The notes beneath the pieces are model-generated. The model made no database searches and had not been told where the DNA came from. It saw only the letters and a list, made by a program, of their open reading frames with translations. Position numbers and translations under genes: made by a program. This document shows, piece by piece, positions 35,568-44,615 of a DNA stretch of 64,000 bases. This DNA comes from Pseudomonas jinjuensis (GTDB taxonomy: Bacteria > Pseudomonadota > Gammaproteobacteria > Pseudomonadales > Pseudomonadaceae). Each line of letters starts with the position of its first letter. Positions within the stretch are counted from its first letter, which is position 1. The DNA is taken from NCBI RefSeq assembly GCF_900103845.1, contig NZ_FNIJ01000006.1:62001-126000 (forward strand). The letters are read 5' to 3'.

Positions 35568-36982
35568 CTCCAGATAAAAAGGTAAAAATCCTCGCCACCC
35601 TCGGCCCGGCGATCAAAAGCCGCGAGGACATCCGCGCCCTGGTGGAAGCCGGCGCCAACCTGTTCCGCCTGAACTTCAGCCACGGCGAGTACGCCGACCA
35701 TGCCCAGCGCTACGCCTGGGTGCGCGAGGTCGAGCAGGAGCTGAGCTACCCGATCGGCATCCTCATGGACCTGCAGGGGCCGAAGCTGCGCGTCGGCCGC
35801 TTCGCCAGCGGCGCGGTGCAGTTGCAGCAGGGCCAGACCTTCACCCTCGACCTGAACGATGCGCCGGGCGACGACAAGCGGGTCAACCTGCCCCACCCGG
35901 AAATCATCGCCGCGCTGGAGCCGGGCATGAGCCTGCTGCTGGACGACGGCAAGATCCGCCTGCAGGTGCTCGAAGCCCGCAGCGACGCCATCGAGACCCG
36001 GGTGATGAACAGCGGCGAGCTGTCCGACCGCAAGGGTGTCAATGTCCCCGAGGCGGTGCTCAAGCTCAGCCCGCTGACCGCCAAGGACCGCCGTGACCTG
36101 GCGTTCGGCCTGGAGCTGGGCGTGGACTGGGTGGCGCTGTCCTTCGTGCAGCGGCCGGAAGACATCGAGGAGGCCCGCGCGCTGATCGGCGACAAGGCGT
36201 TCCTCATGGCGAAGATCGAGAAGCCCTCGGCGGTGCAGTACATCGAGGAGATCACCAGGCTGGCCGACGCCATCATGGTCGCCCGCGGCGATCTCGGCGT
36301 GGAGGTGCCGGCGCAGAACGTACCGGGCATCCAGAAACGCATCATCCAGGTCTGCCGCCAGCTCGGCCGGCCGGTGGTGGTGGCGACGCAGATGCTCGAA
36401 TCCATGCGCTTCTCCCCGGCGCCGACCCGCGCCGAGGTGACCGACGTCGCCACCGCCGTCAGCGAAGGCGCCGACTGCGTGATGCTCAGCGCCGAGACCG
36501 CGTCCGGCCAGTATCCGCGCGAGGCGGTGGAGATGATGGCGAAGATCATCCGCCAGGTCGAAGGCGAGCCCGATCACCAGGCCCAGCTCGAACTGAACCG
36601 CCCGGAGCCGGAATCCACCGTCTCCGACGCCATCAGCTGCGCGATCCGCCGGATCAGCCGCATCCTGCCGGTGGCGGTGCTGGTCAACTACACCGAATCG
36701 GGCAGCTCGACCCTGCGTGCCTCCCGCGAACGGCCGACCGCGCCGATCCTCAGCCTGACTCCGAACCTGCGCGCGGCCCGCCGCCTGACCGTGGCCTGGG
36801 GCGTGCACTCGGTGGTCAACGCCCAGCTCGCCCACGTCGACGAGATCTGCGCCACCGCCCTGGACATCGCCCTCGGCCAGCGCATGGCGCGACGCGGGGA
36901 TACCGTGGTGATCACCGCGGGCGTGCCGTTCGGGACGCCGGGAAGCACCAACATGCTGCGGATCGAGACGGTGGCGAGCTAG
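35564..36982 (+). CDS. pykF: Pyruvate kinase
   Basis: Pyruvate kinase makes pyruvate and ATP from phosphoenolpyruvate. The 472-residue protein has the barrel with KILATLGPAIKSREDIRAL at the N-terminus, the LMDLQGPKLRVGRF segment, the signature FLMAKIEKPSAVQYI with the catalytic Lys (near residue 217), MVARGDLGVEVP and SAETASGQYP. Its start overlaps the kinase gene stop (ATGA), so it is expressed with the glyoxylate operon. Pseudomonas carries two pyruvate kinases; the copy in this neighbourhood is named pykF in P. aeruginosa. Confidence 0.93.
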   Translation: MTPDKKVKILATLGPAIKSREDIRALVEAGANLFRLNFSHGEYADHAQRYAWVREVEQELSYPIGILMDLQGPKLRVGRFASGAVQLQQGQTFTLDLNDAPGDDKRVNLPHPEIIAALEPGMSLLLDDGKIRLQVLEARSDAIETRVMNSGELSDRKGVNVPEAVLKLSPLTAKDRRDLAFGLELGVDWVALSFVQRPEDIEEARALIGDKAFLMAKIEKPSAVQYIEEITRLADAIMVARGDLGVEVPAQNVPGIQKRIIQVCRQLGRPVVVATQMLESMRFSPAPTRAEVTDVATAVSEGADCVMLSAETASGQYPREAVEMMAKIIRQVEGEPDHQAQLELNRPEPESTVSDAISCAIRRISRILPVAVLVNYTESGSSTLRASRERPTAPILSLTPNLRAARRLTVAWGVHSVVNAQLAHVDEICATALDIALGQRMARRGDTVVITAGVPFGTPGSTNMLRIETVAS

Positions 36983-36996
36983 ATCGGCAGACGCAG

Positions 36997-37022
36997 GGTG
37001 GATGAGGCTTTTTTCATCCACC
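36997..37022 (+). terminator. Hairpin at the end of the gcl operon
   Basis: GGTGGATG pairs with CATCCACC around a 10-base loop that itself holds six T, 15 bases after the pyruvate kinase stop. It may end the operon or be one more dispersed repeat of Pseudomonas; no T-run follows the stem. Confidence 0.45.
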
Positions 37023-37047
37023 ATTGCGGGCCGGCGGCGCGCCGAAG

Positions 37048-37176
37048 CCCTCACCCCAGCCCTCTCCCAGAGGGAGAGGGGGCGCCACGGCGTCGGGATG
37101 AATGCCGTGCCAACCGGCAACAGCGAACGGTCCCCTCTCCCTCAGGAGCGGGGCGCGCAGCCAGGGTTAGGGTGAG
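37048..37176. repeat. CCCTCACCCCAGCCCTCTCCC-type inverted repeat
   Basis: The left arm at 37048-37080 includes CCCTCACCCCAGCCCTCTCC and then GAGGGAGAGGG; the right arm at 37131-37176 includes CCCTCTCCCTCAGGAGC and CCAGGGTTAGGGTGAG. This is a widespread non-coding repeat type in GC-rich gamma-proteobacteria. The remainder of 37023-37411 holds no gene I can support. Confidence 0.65.
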
Positions 37177-37411
37177 AGAGGAAACAACGAACACAGGCTC
37201 CTGCCCCAGGCAGCAGCCTCAACCGAGTCACTCCCGGACGGACGGGGCCGGGAAAACGGGGCCGCGACCCCGTCCGTCCGGGATTGGCCTTGAATGGCCA
37301 CGAACGCTGTCGGCCCATAGCCGCCGTCACACGGCTCCCACGCAGGCTATGGACATTGAAGGCTGCCGACTGGCAGCCTCTTTTTATTCCGGAAACCGCC
37401 CACACCACACC

Positions 37412-38281
37412 ATGCATCACGTCCTGCGCCGATACCTGCTCGGCTTCAGCCAGATCTTCCTGCAGACCGACCAGCGCTTCGGCCTGGTCATCCTCGCCAG
37501 CATCGCCCTCGCCGCTCCGCGCCTGCTGCCCGGCGCCCTGCTCGGCGCCGTCGCCGGTCCGCTGGCCGCGCGGCTGCTGCGGCGCTCGCGGGACGACATC
37601 GATGCCGGCCTGTACGGCTACAACGCCATCCTGCTCGGCCTGCTGCTGCCGTTCCGCTTCCAGTGGTCGGTCACCCTGGTGCTGCTGATCCTCGCCGCCA
37701 GCGTGGCCAGCGTGATCGTGCAGCACCTGCTCCAGGCGCGCCGCCTGCCCGCCTACACCACGGCCTTCATCGGCCTCGGCTGGCTGCTGCTGGCGCTGGA
37801 CGGCGCGCTGCAACTGCAGGAAGCGCCCGCGGCGGCCTGCTGGAGCTGCCTGGTTCCGCAACTGGACGCCGTGGCCCTGGGCATCGGCGAAGTGATCTTC
37901 CTCGGCGAGCCGCTGGCCGGCCTGCTGCTCTGGCTCGGCCTGCTGCTGGCCGACCGGCGCTGCGCCAGCTGGGCGCTGGCGGGTTCGGCGGGCGCCCTGC
38001 TGATCGCCCATCTCGCCGGATTGCCGCAGGCGTCGGCGCAGGCCGGGCTGCTCGGCCTGAACGGCGCCCTCGCCGGCATCGCCCTGGGCCGCGGCCTGAC
38101 CCGGCCCTGGAGCGGCGTCTGCGCCGTGACGCTGGCGGTGCTGCTGCATCCCAGTCTCGCCGCGCTCGGCCTGCCGCCGCTCACCGCGCCGTTCGTCCTC
38201 GCCTGCTGGCTGGTGATCGCCGGCCAGCGCCTGCTGGAGCGCCGGGAGCAGCGCGCCCGCTCATCCGGCGCCCTGCCGTAA
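37412..38281 (+). CDS. Urea transporter (UT family)
   Basis: A 289-residue membrane protein of the UT family, trimeric channels for urea. The two internal repeats are visible: GLYGYNAILLGLLLPF (about residues 71-86) and its counterpart GLLGLNGALAGIAL (near 215), each preceded by a long hydrophobic segment. I chose ATG 37412, because the upstream frame runs through repeats. No ribosome-binding site of note is visible. No urease genes are in the window, so the urea would be used by enzymes encoded elsewhere. Confidence 0.85.
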   Translation: MHHVLRRYLLGFSQIFLQTDQRFGLVILASIALAAPRLLPGALLGAVAGPLAARLLRRSRDDIDAGLYGYNAILLGLLLPFRFQWSVTLVLLILAASVASVIVQHLLQARRLPAYTTAFIGLGWLLLALDGALQLQEAPAAACWSCLVPQLDAVALGIGEVIFLGEPLAGLLLWLGLLLADRRCASWALAGSAGALLIAHLAGLPQASAQAGLLGLNGALAGIALGRGLTRPWSGVCAVTLAVLLHPSLAALGLPPLTAPFVLACWLVIAGQRLLERREQRARSSGALP

Positions 38282-38428
38282 TGGATCAAGGTCGTCCGCG
38301 CCGACGCCGCGCATACTCGGCAAACCTGTCGGCGCGGCGACGAGCGACCCCACAAATGCCTCCGCTGCCGGCATAATCCGCCCCCCTGCTCTTTCGCCCA
38401 CAAGGCGGAAGCCCTTCCACCTGCAGCG

Positions 38429-39682
38429 ATGGAAAACATGACTCTTCCAGCCCCCACCCTTCTGCAGCGACTCAAGCGTACCAGCCTGGTCATGCGGATC
38501 TTCATCGGCATGCTCCTGGGCATCGCCCTCGCCTGGCTTTCGCCACAGGCGGCCCTGTCGGTCGGCCTGCTCGGCAAGCTGTTCATCTCCGCCCTGAAGG
38601 CGGTGGCACCGATCCTGGTGTTCGTCCTGGTGATGTCGTCGATCGCCAACCACAAGCAAGGCCAGCGCACGCATATCCGGCCGATCCTGCTGCTCTACCT
38701 GATCGGCACCTTCTCGGCGGCGGTGGTGGCGGTGATCGCCAGCTTCGCCTTCCCGTCGACCCTGGTGCTGAACGCGGCGGCCCAGGAACTGGCACCGCCC
38801 GGCGGCATCGGCGAAGTGCTCAACAGCCTGCTGTTCAGCGTCACCAGCAACCCGGCGAAGGCCATCCTGGACGCGAACTTCATCGGCATCCTGGCCTGGG
38901 CGGTCGGCCTCGGCATCGCCCTGCGCCATGCGCGGCAGAGCACCCGCGACATGCTCGAGGACATGTCCAACGGCGTATCCCTGATCGTCCGCGTGGTGAT
39001 CGCCTTCGCCCCGCTGGGCGTGTTCGGCCTGGTCGCCAGCACCCTCGCCGAATCCGGCTTCGACGCCCTGCTCGGCTACCTGCACCTGCTGCTGGTGCTG
39101 GTCGGCTGCATGCTGTTCGTGGCGCTGGTGGTCAACCCGGTCATCGTCTGGTCGAAGATCCGCCGCAACCCCTATCCGCTGGTCTTCACCTGCCTGCGCG
39201 AGAGCGGCATCACCGCCTTCTTCACCCGCAGTTCGGCGGCCAACATCCCGATCAACCTGCAACTCTGCGAGCGCCTGGGCCTGCATGAGGACACCTACTC
39301 GGTCTCCATTCCGCTGGGCGCGACCATCAACATGGCCGGAGCGGCGGTCACCATCAGCGTGCTCACCCTCGCTGCGGTGCACACCCTGGGCATCCCGGTG
39401 GACCTGCCCACCGCCATCCTGCTCAGCGTGGTCGCCTCGGTCTGCGCCTGCGGCGCCTCCGGCGTGGCCGGCGGTTCGCTGCTGCTGATCCCGCTGGCCT
39501 GCGGCCTGTTCGGCATCTCCAGCGAAGTGGCGATGCAGGTGGTGGCGATCGGCTTCGTCATCGGCATCCTGCAGGACGCCTTCGAAACGGCGCTGAACTC
39601 CTCCACCGACGCCCTGTTCACCGCCGCGGCCTGCATGGCCGCCGGCGATGTGGACGAAGTGGCTGGCGAAGAAGCCCTGTGA
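38429..39682 (+). CDS. sstT: Sodium/serine-threonine symporter SstT
   Basis: A 417-residue dicarboxylate/amino-acid:cation symporter of the SstT type, importing serine and threonine with sodium. Re-entrant loop text [20 protein letters not shown] (near residue 263) and the sodium-binding [13 protein letters not shown] (near 300) are diagnostic and separate it from DctA-type members. Eight membrane segments are expected. It stands alone, 148 bases from the urea transporter, and is followed by a strong hairpin. ATG 38429 is used; a second ATG three codons on is possible. Confidence 0.92.
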   Translation: MENMTLPAPTLLQRLKRTSLVMRIFIGMLLGIALAWLSPQAALSVGLLGKLFISALKAVAPILVFVLVMSSIANHKQGQRTHIRPILLLYLIGTFSAAVVAVIASFAFPSTLVLNAAAQELAPPGGIGEVLNSLLFSVTSNPAKAILDANFIGILAWAVGLGIALRHARQSTRDMLEDMSNGVSLIVRVVIAFAPLGVFGLVASTLAESGFDALLGYLHLLLVLVGCMLFVALVVNPVIVWSKIRRNPYPLVFTCLRESGITAFFTRSSAANIPINLQLCERLGLHEDTYSVSIPLGATINMAGAAVTISVLTLAAVHTLGIPVDLPTAILLSVVASVCACGASGVAGGSLLLIPLACGLFGISSEVAMQVVAIGFVIGILQDAFETALNSSTDALFTAAACMAAGDVDEVAGEEAL

Positions 39683-39687
39683 GCCCG

Positions 39688-39720
39688 ACCGCCGCCGCTG
39701 CATCCGGCAGCGGCGGCGGT
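39688..39720 (+). terminator. Strong GC hairpin after sstT
   Basis: ACCGCCGCCGCTG pairs perfectly with CAGCGGCGGCGGT (13 bases) six bases after the stop. No T-run follows, so it may work as a Rho-dependent or mRNA-protecting end. Confidence 0.5.
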
Positions 39721-39810
39721 GCGCATAAGCAAATAGCCTTAAAGTATTTAAGCGACATATAACCTGACGGCATAATCCCAGGCCTACGACACTGCCCGAA
39801 GGAAGCTCCC

Positions 39811-40809
39811 GTGAAACGACTCTTCAGCGCCTCGCTGCTGGCCGCCGGACTGGCCCTGGCATCCGCTGCCCAGGCCGCCCAGCCCCTGCTCAACGTCTCC
39901 TACGACGTGATGCGCGACTTCTACAAGGACTACAACGCCGCCTTCCAGAAGCACTGGCAGGCCGAGAAAGGCGAGAAGCCCACCATCCAGATGTCCCACG
40001 GCGGCTCCAGCAAGCAGGCCCGCTCGGTGATCGACGGCCTGCCGGCCGACGTCATCACCATGAACCAGGCCACCGACATCGACGCCCTCGCCGACCACGG
40101 CGGCCTGGTGCCGCAGGACTGGGCCACGCGCCTGCCGAACAACAGCGCGCCGTTCACCTCGGCCACCGTGTTCATCGTGCGCAAGGGCAACCCCAAGGGC
40201 CTGAAGGACTGGCCGGACCTGCTCAAGGACGGCGTGCAGGTCGTGGTGCCGAACCCGAAGACTTCCGGCAACGGCCGCTACACCTACCTGTCCGCCTGGG
40301 GCTACTCGCTGAAGCACGGCGGTGACGAGGCCAAGGCGAAGGAATTCGTCGGCCAGTTGTTCAAGCACGTACCGGTGCTGGATACCGGCGGCCGCGCCGC
40401 CACCACCACCTTCATGCAGAACCAGATCGGCGACGTTCTCATCACCTTCGAGAACGAAGCCGAGATGATCGCCCGCGAATTCGGCCGCGGCGGCTTCGAG
40501 GTGGTCTACCCGAGCGTCTCCGCCGAGGCCGAACCGCCGGTAGCGGTGGTCGACAAGGTGGTGGACAAGAAGGGCAGCCGCGCGCTGGCCGAGGCCTACC
40601 TGAAGTACCTGTGGTCCGACGAGGGCCAGACCATAGCGGCGAACAACTACCTGCGCCCGCGCAACCCGGAAATCCTCGCCAGGTTCTCCGACCGCTTCCC
40701 GAAAGTGGACTTCTTCTCGGTGGAGAAGACCTTCGGCGACTGGCGTTCGGTGCAGAAGACCCACTTCGTCGACGGCGGCGTGTTCGACCAGATCTACACG
40801 CCGAACTGA
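39811..40809 (+). CDS. cysP: Periplasmic sulfate-binding protein
   Basis: A 332-residue periplasmic binding protein for sulfate or thiosulfate that feeds the CysTWA importer. The signal peptide ends near AQA-A (residue 23). Sulfate-pocket text is visible: SHGGSSKQARSVIDGLPADV (about residues 62-81) and VPNPKTSGNGRYTYLSAWGY (near 148). No permease or ATPase gene is adjacent, so it must share a transporter encoded elsewhere. It fits CysP of the same P. aeruginosa region, but Sbp is a close paralogue and the symbol is tentative. Upstream bases are AT-rich, as expected for a CysB-controlled promoter (inference). Confidence 0.88.
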   Translation: MKRLFSASLLAAGLALASAAQAAQPLLNVSYDVMRDFYKDYNAAFQKHWQAEKGEKPTIQMSHGGSSKQARSVIDGLPADVITMNQATDIDALADHGGLVPQDWATRLPNNSAPFTSATVFIVRKGNPKGLKDWPDLLKDGVQVVVPNPKTSGNGRYTYLSAWGYSLKHGGDEAKAKEFVGQLFKHVPVLDTGGRAATTTFMQNQIGDVLITFENEAEMIAREFGRGGFEVVYPSVSAEAEPPVAVVDKVVDKKGSRALAEAYLKYLWSDEGQTIAANNYLRPRNPEILARFSDRFPKVDFFSVEKTFGDWRSVQKTHFVDGGVFDQIYTPN

Positions 40810-40832
40810 TCCATCCGTACGGGAATGGCAAG

Positions 40833-40864
40833 AGCCGGAGATGCCCAGCGTCTCCGGCTTTTTT
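40833..40864 (+). terminator. Terminator of the sulfate-binding protein gene
   Basis: AGCCGGAGA pairs with TCTCCGGCT and is followed by TTTTT, 24 bases after the stop. Confidence 0.9.
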
Positions 40865-40865
40865 G

Positions 40866-40985
40866 CAGGAGCGAGCTTGTTCGCGAAGCGCATTACGCCG
40901 TCACGTCCCGGAGAAGCAACTGGGCCGCAGAAGCGCGCCATGCGCGCGACAGTCACGGTCGCGGGCATGGCCCGCTCCTGCAACC
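40866..40985. repeat. REP-like repeats before cyaB
   Basis: GCAGGAGCGAGCTTGTTCGCG at the start and GCGGGCATGGCCCGCTCCTGC at 40960-40981 are REP-type palindromes of the same kind as at 28945. The remaining bases up to 41186 contain no gene I can support. Confidence 0.65.
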
Positions 40986-41186
40986 CCGCCATCCAGACTC
41001 GCGCAGCGCCGCCTGCACCAGGCTCGGTCGGAGCCGTTCCCGCTGTTCATCCAGTCCCCGGAGAACCCCTGACGCGCAACCGTCATGATTCCAGCGACGG
41101 CCGGCTGGCTCGCCGGCTGGGGCTTGGTTAAGATTCTTCGAGTCGCAAGTCCGCGACTGCCAACACGCCACAGGGATATTCAGCGC

Positions 41187-42578
41187 ATGAAGCCCATCGT
41201 CTCGGAACAATCGGGCAGCCCCGATATCGCTGTAACCCTGGGTGAGCACCATTCCCGCGTGTTGGCCTACATCACCGTCGCCGCCAGCATCGCCGCGGGC
41301 ACCCTGAGCGGCTACTTCGGCTACGAGATCCTCTGGATGGTCCCGTACGCCCTGCTCTACCCGCACCTGGCCTACTACCTGAGCCGCCGCTTCAAGACCG
41401 AAAACCCCGACCGCACCCGCCAGTTGCTGCTCTACATCGACGCCGTGCATGCCGGCGCCAGCGCGGCGCTGCTCGGCTATTCGGTGGTGCCCAGCCTGAT
41501 GCTGATTCTGGTGCTGGCCTTTTCCGCGCTGGTGCTCGGCGGCCTGCGCTCGCTCGGCCTGATCCTGCTGATCGCGCTGAGCGCCGCGATGTTCACCGGG
41601 GCGCTGACCATGCCCGGCTTCAAGGGCGAGACGCCGGTGCTGGTGTCGCTGGTCAGCATCCTGCTCTCGGGGCTGTACATCGGCATCATCGCCTACTTCG
41701 TCCACCAGCAGGGGCTGCGCCTGGCCCAGGCCCAGGAGGCGATCACCCGCGAACAGGAAAAGGCCGCGCGGCTGGCGCACAACCTCGCCAAGTACCTGTC
41801 GCCGCAGGTGTGGGAGTCGATCTTCAGCGGGCGCAAGAGCGTGCGCCTGGAAACCCAGCGCAAGAAGCTGACGGTGTTCTTCTCCGACATCAAGGGCTTC
41901 ACCGAGCTGTCCGAGGAGCTGGAAGCCGAGGCGCTGACCGACCTGCTCAACACCTACCTGAACGAGATGTCGAAGATCGCCCTGAAATTCGGCGGCACCA
42001 TCGACAAGTTCGTCGGCGACGCGGTGATGGTGTTCTTCGGCGACCCGGCCACCCAGGGCGCGAAGAAGGACGCGGTGGCCGCCGTCTCCATGGCCATCGC
42101 CATGCGCAAGCACATGAAGGTGCTGCGCCAGCAGTGGCGCGCCCAGGGCATCACCAAGCCGCTGGAAGTGCGCATGGGCGTGAACACCGGCTACTGCACG
42201 GTGGGCAACTTCGGCGCGGCGACGCGCATGGACTACACCATCATCGGCCGCGAGGTGAACCTCGCCAGCCGTCTGGAAAGCGCCGCCGAGGCCGGCGAGA
42301 TCCTCATCAGCCACGAGACCTACTCGCTGGCCAAGGACGTGATCATGTGCCGCGACAAGGGCCAGATCAGCGTGAAGGGCTTCAGCCGGCCGGTGCAGAT
42401 CTACCAGGTGGTCGACTTCCGCCGCGACCTGGGCGCCAGCTCCAGCTTCATCGAGACCGAGCTGCCAGGGTTCTCCATGTACCTGGATACCAACAACGTG
42501 CAGAACTTCGACAAGGAACGGGTGATCCAGGCGCTGCAGCAGGCGGTGGAGAAACTGAAGGACAAGATCATTCTCTGA
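41187..42578 (+). CDS. cyaB: Membrane-bound class III adenylate cyclase CyaB (MASE2)
   Basis: A 463-residue adenylate cyclase that makes cAMP; in P. aeruginosa CyaB feeds Vfr and virulence control. The N-terminal MASE2 domain has about six membrane segments (residues 25-185). A short signalling helix leads into the cyclase domain with the metal Asp in FFSDIKGFTELSEE (near residue 235), GGTIDKFVGDAVMVFFGDPA (near 270) and the DYTIIGREVNLASRLESAAE segment carrying the transition-state Asn and Arg (near 350). ATG 41187 gives the same length as P. aeruginosa CyaB. It is monocistronic. Confidence 0.92.
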   Translation: MKPIVSEQSGSPDIAVTLGEHHSRVLAYITVAASIAAGTLSGYFGYEILWMVPYALLYPHLAYYLSRRFKTENPDRTRQLLLYIDAVHAGASAALLGYSVVPSLMLILVLAFSALVLGGLRSLGLILLIALSAAMFTGALTMPGFKGETPVLVSLVSILLSGLYIGIIAYFVHQQGLRLAQAQEAITREQEKAARLAHNLAKYLSPQVWESIFSGRKSVRLETQRKKLTVFFSDIKGFTELSEELEAEALTDLLNTYLNEMSKIALKFGGTIDKFVGDAVMVFFGDPATQGAKKDAVAAVSMAIAMRKHMKVLRQQWRAQGITKPLEVRMGVNTGYCTVGNFGAATRMDYTIIGREVNLASRLESAAEAGEILISHETYSLAKDVIMCRDKGQISVKGFSRPVQIYQVVDFRRDLGASSSFIETELPGFSMYLDTNNVQNFDKERVIQALQQAVEKLKDKIIL

Positions 42579-42609
42579 TCCCGGCAGGAACGCGCCAGGC
42601 GCGCTATTT

Positions 42610-42739
42610 CGCGGGCATGGCCCGCTCCTACAGGTTCGGCGTAACCATCCGGGTAGGGCGTATAACGCGCCAGCGTTATCCGCCACCACATCGGCACGGT
42701 CTCATCGGCGGATGAAGCGTTCCGCTTCATTCGCCCTAT
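42610..42739. repeat. REP unit and 87-base dispersed repeat, copy B
   Basis: GCGGGCATGGCCCGCTCCTAC lies at 42611-42631. An 87-base element at 42653-42739 starts GTAGGGCGTATAACGCGCC, contains GATGAAGCGTTCCGCTTCAT and ends CGCCCTAT, matching the copy at 29358-29444. No gene is visible in 42740-42931. Confidence 0.75.
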
Positions 42740-42931
42740 CCCTGCTCGCTCCCACCCTCCCGCCCGCGTCCGGACGCAGGAGCGTCCATGGATGCATTCC
42801 CACGCAGGAGCGTGAGGAACGCTGGAGGGTGCATCGCGCTCTTCATAGGACCGAGGGGGACGCCCAGTCCTTGCTCGCGAAGCAATGTTCCAGCCAGCAT
42901 TCGCCACCAAGCTGGCTCCCGCCCCCGTTCA

Positions 42932-42960
42932 CAAAAAAGCCCGCTCTTTCGAGCGGGCTT
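42932..42960 (-). terminator. Terminator of dctA
   Basis: On the minus strand AAGCCCGCTC pairs with GAGCGGGCTT (loop GAAA) and runs into TTTTTTGTG, 25 bases after the dctA stop. Confidence 0.9.
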
Positions 42961-42984
42961 CGCATTTGCCGAAGAGGGGGCGCC

Positions 42985-44274
42985 TCAGCTGACAGCCTCC
43001 TGCGCCTCGACGGTGACCGGACCCGCAGCCAGCTCTTCCTGCAGGGTGTTCTCGTCGAGCTGCTTGCACCACTTCGCCACCACCACGGTGGCCACGCCGT
43101 TGCCCACCAGGTTGGTCAGCGCGCGGGCTTCGGACATGAAGCGGTCGATGCCGAGGATCAGCGCCAGGCCGGCGACCGGCAGGTGGCCGACGGCGGACAG
43201 GGTCGCGGCGAGGACGATGAAGCCGCTGCCGGTGACGCCCGCGGCGCCCTTGGAGGCGATCAGCAGCACCGCCAGCAGGGTCAGCTGGTGGGTGATGTCC
43301 ATCGGCGTGTCGGTGGCCTGGGCGATGAACACCGCGGCCATGGTCAGGTAGATCGAGGTGCCGTCGAGGTTGAAGGAGTAGCCGGTGGGGATCACCAGGC
43401 CGACCACGCTCTTGTCGCAGCCGAGCTTCTCCATCTTGGCGATCATGCGCGGCAGGGCCGACTCGGAGGACGAGGTGCCGAGCACGATCAGCAGTTCTTC
43501 ACGGATGTACTTGATGAACTTCAGGATGCTGAAGCCGTGGGCGCGGGCAATGCCGCCCAGCACCACCAGCACGAACAGCAGGCAGGTGATGTAGAAGCAC
43601 GCCATCAATTGGCCCAATTGCACCAGCGAGCCGACGCCGTAGGCGCCGATGGTGAAGGCCATGGCGCCGAACGCGCCGATGGGAGCGACCTTCATGATCA
43701 CGTTGATGATGTTGAACATCACGTGGGTGAAGCGCTCGATGAACTGGAAGATCGGCTGGCCGTAGCTGCCCAGGCGATGCAGGGCGTAGCCGAACAGCAC
43801 GGAGAAGAACAGCACCTGCAGGATGTCGCCGTTGGCGAAGGCGCCGACCACGGTGTTGGGGATGACGTTCAGCAGGAAGTCGATGGTGCTCTGCTTCTCG
43901 CCCGCCGCGGCATAGGCGGCGATCTTGCTGGCGTCCAGGCTGGCCGGATCGACGTGCATGCCGACGCCCGGCTGCGCGACGTTGACCACCACCAGGCCGA
44001 TGATCAGGGCGATGGTGGAGACGGCTTCGAAGTACAGCAGCGCCATGCCCCCGGTCTTGCCCACGGCCTTCATGCTCTGCATGCCGGCGATACCGGTCAC
44101 CACGGTGCAGAAGATGATCGGCGCGATGGCCATCTTGATCAGTTTTACGAAACCATCGCCCAGGGGCTTCATGGTCACGGCGACCTGCGGGTAGAAGTGG
44201 CCGAGCGCGATGCCGATGGCGATGGCGATCAGCACCTGGGCGTAAAGGCTCTTGTAGAAGGGTTGCTTGGTCAT
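42985..44274 (-). CDS. dctA: C4-dicarboxylate transporter DctA
   Basis: DctA imports succinate, fumarate and malate with cations. The 429-residue protein has the family opening [40 protein letters not shown] (near residue 57), the serine-rich loop [16 protein letters not shown] (near 268) and [19 protein letters not shown] (near 305). It is monocistronic, with a terminator behind it. A -24/-12 promoter and upstream palindromes (44391-44534) indicate sigma-54 control, as known for Pseudomonas dctA under DctB/DctD. Confidence 0.95.
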   Translation of the reverse strand: MTKQPFYKSLYAQVLIAIAIGIALGHFYPQVAVTMKPLGDGFVKLIKMAIAPIIFCTVVTGIAGMQSMKAVGKTGGMALLYFEAVSTIALIIGLVVVNVAQPGVGMHVDPASLDASKIAAYAAAGEKQSTIDFLLNVIPNTVVGAFANGDILQVLFFSVLFGYALHRLGSYGQPIFQFIERFTHVMFNIINVIMKVAPIGAFGAMAFTIGAYGVGSLVQLGQLMACFYITCLLFVLVVLGGIARAHGFSILKFIKYIREELLIVLGTSSSESALPRMIAKMEKLGCDKSVVGLVIPTGYSFNLDGTSIYLTMAAVFIAQATDTPMDITHQLTLLAVLLIASKGAAGVTGSGFIVLAATLSAVGHLPVAGLALILGIDRFMSEARALTNLVGNGVATVVVAKWCKQLDENTLQEELAAGPVTVEAQEAVS

Positions 44275-44390
44275 GGCAGCTGGGTCCTCACGGGTATGCG
44301 CGTTGGCCGCGCGACACCGAAAGCGTTATCTCCCTGGCTGGGAGAATTTGTTTTTGGGGACTGCCCGCAGGCAGGCCCTTACCCCTTATG

Positions 44391-44406
44391 GCAAGCGCTG
44401 TGCCAA
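44391..44406 (-). promoter_or_regulatory. Sigma-54 (-24/-12) promoter of dctA
   Basis: On the minus strand the sequence TTGGCACAGCGCTTGC has GG and GC exactly ten bases apart, matching the TGGCAC-N5-TTGC consensus. It lies about 117 bases upstream of the dctA start codon. DctA genes of pseudomonads are RpoN-dependent, so the assignment fits known biology. Confidence 0.8.
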
Positions 44407-44479
44407 ACTCGCCAAAATATTATTTTTATTTAAATTCAATGACTTATAAAAAACACAAAGCTCCGGGGAGGAAAAGGAT

Positions 44480-44534
44480 GGCGGATATCCGCCTGCCCGG
44501 CGGCGGATTTCCCGCCTGTTGGCGGATATCCGCC
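44480..44534. promoter_or_regulatory. Three phased GGCGGA palindromes between dctA and the mini-catalase gene
   Basis: Two perfect 14-base palindromes GGCGGATATCCGCC lie at 44480-44493 and 44521-44534, and an imperfect version (GGCGGATTTCCCGCC) lies between them at 44502-44516. The outer two are 41 bases apart centre to centre, about four helical turns. They lie about 75-130 bases upstream of the dctA -24 box, the usual place for sigma-54 activator sites, so DctD binding is likely (inference). They are also 80-135 bases upstream of the divergent catalase-like gene. Confidence 0.65.
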
Positions 44535-44615
44535 AGGCTCGCCGACCCGCTTTTCCGCCCGGGCGAAACGGCTGGCTATGCTTGCCTTTTCCGTGAACGA
44601 GCCAGAGGAGCCGCC

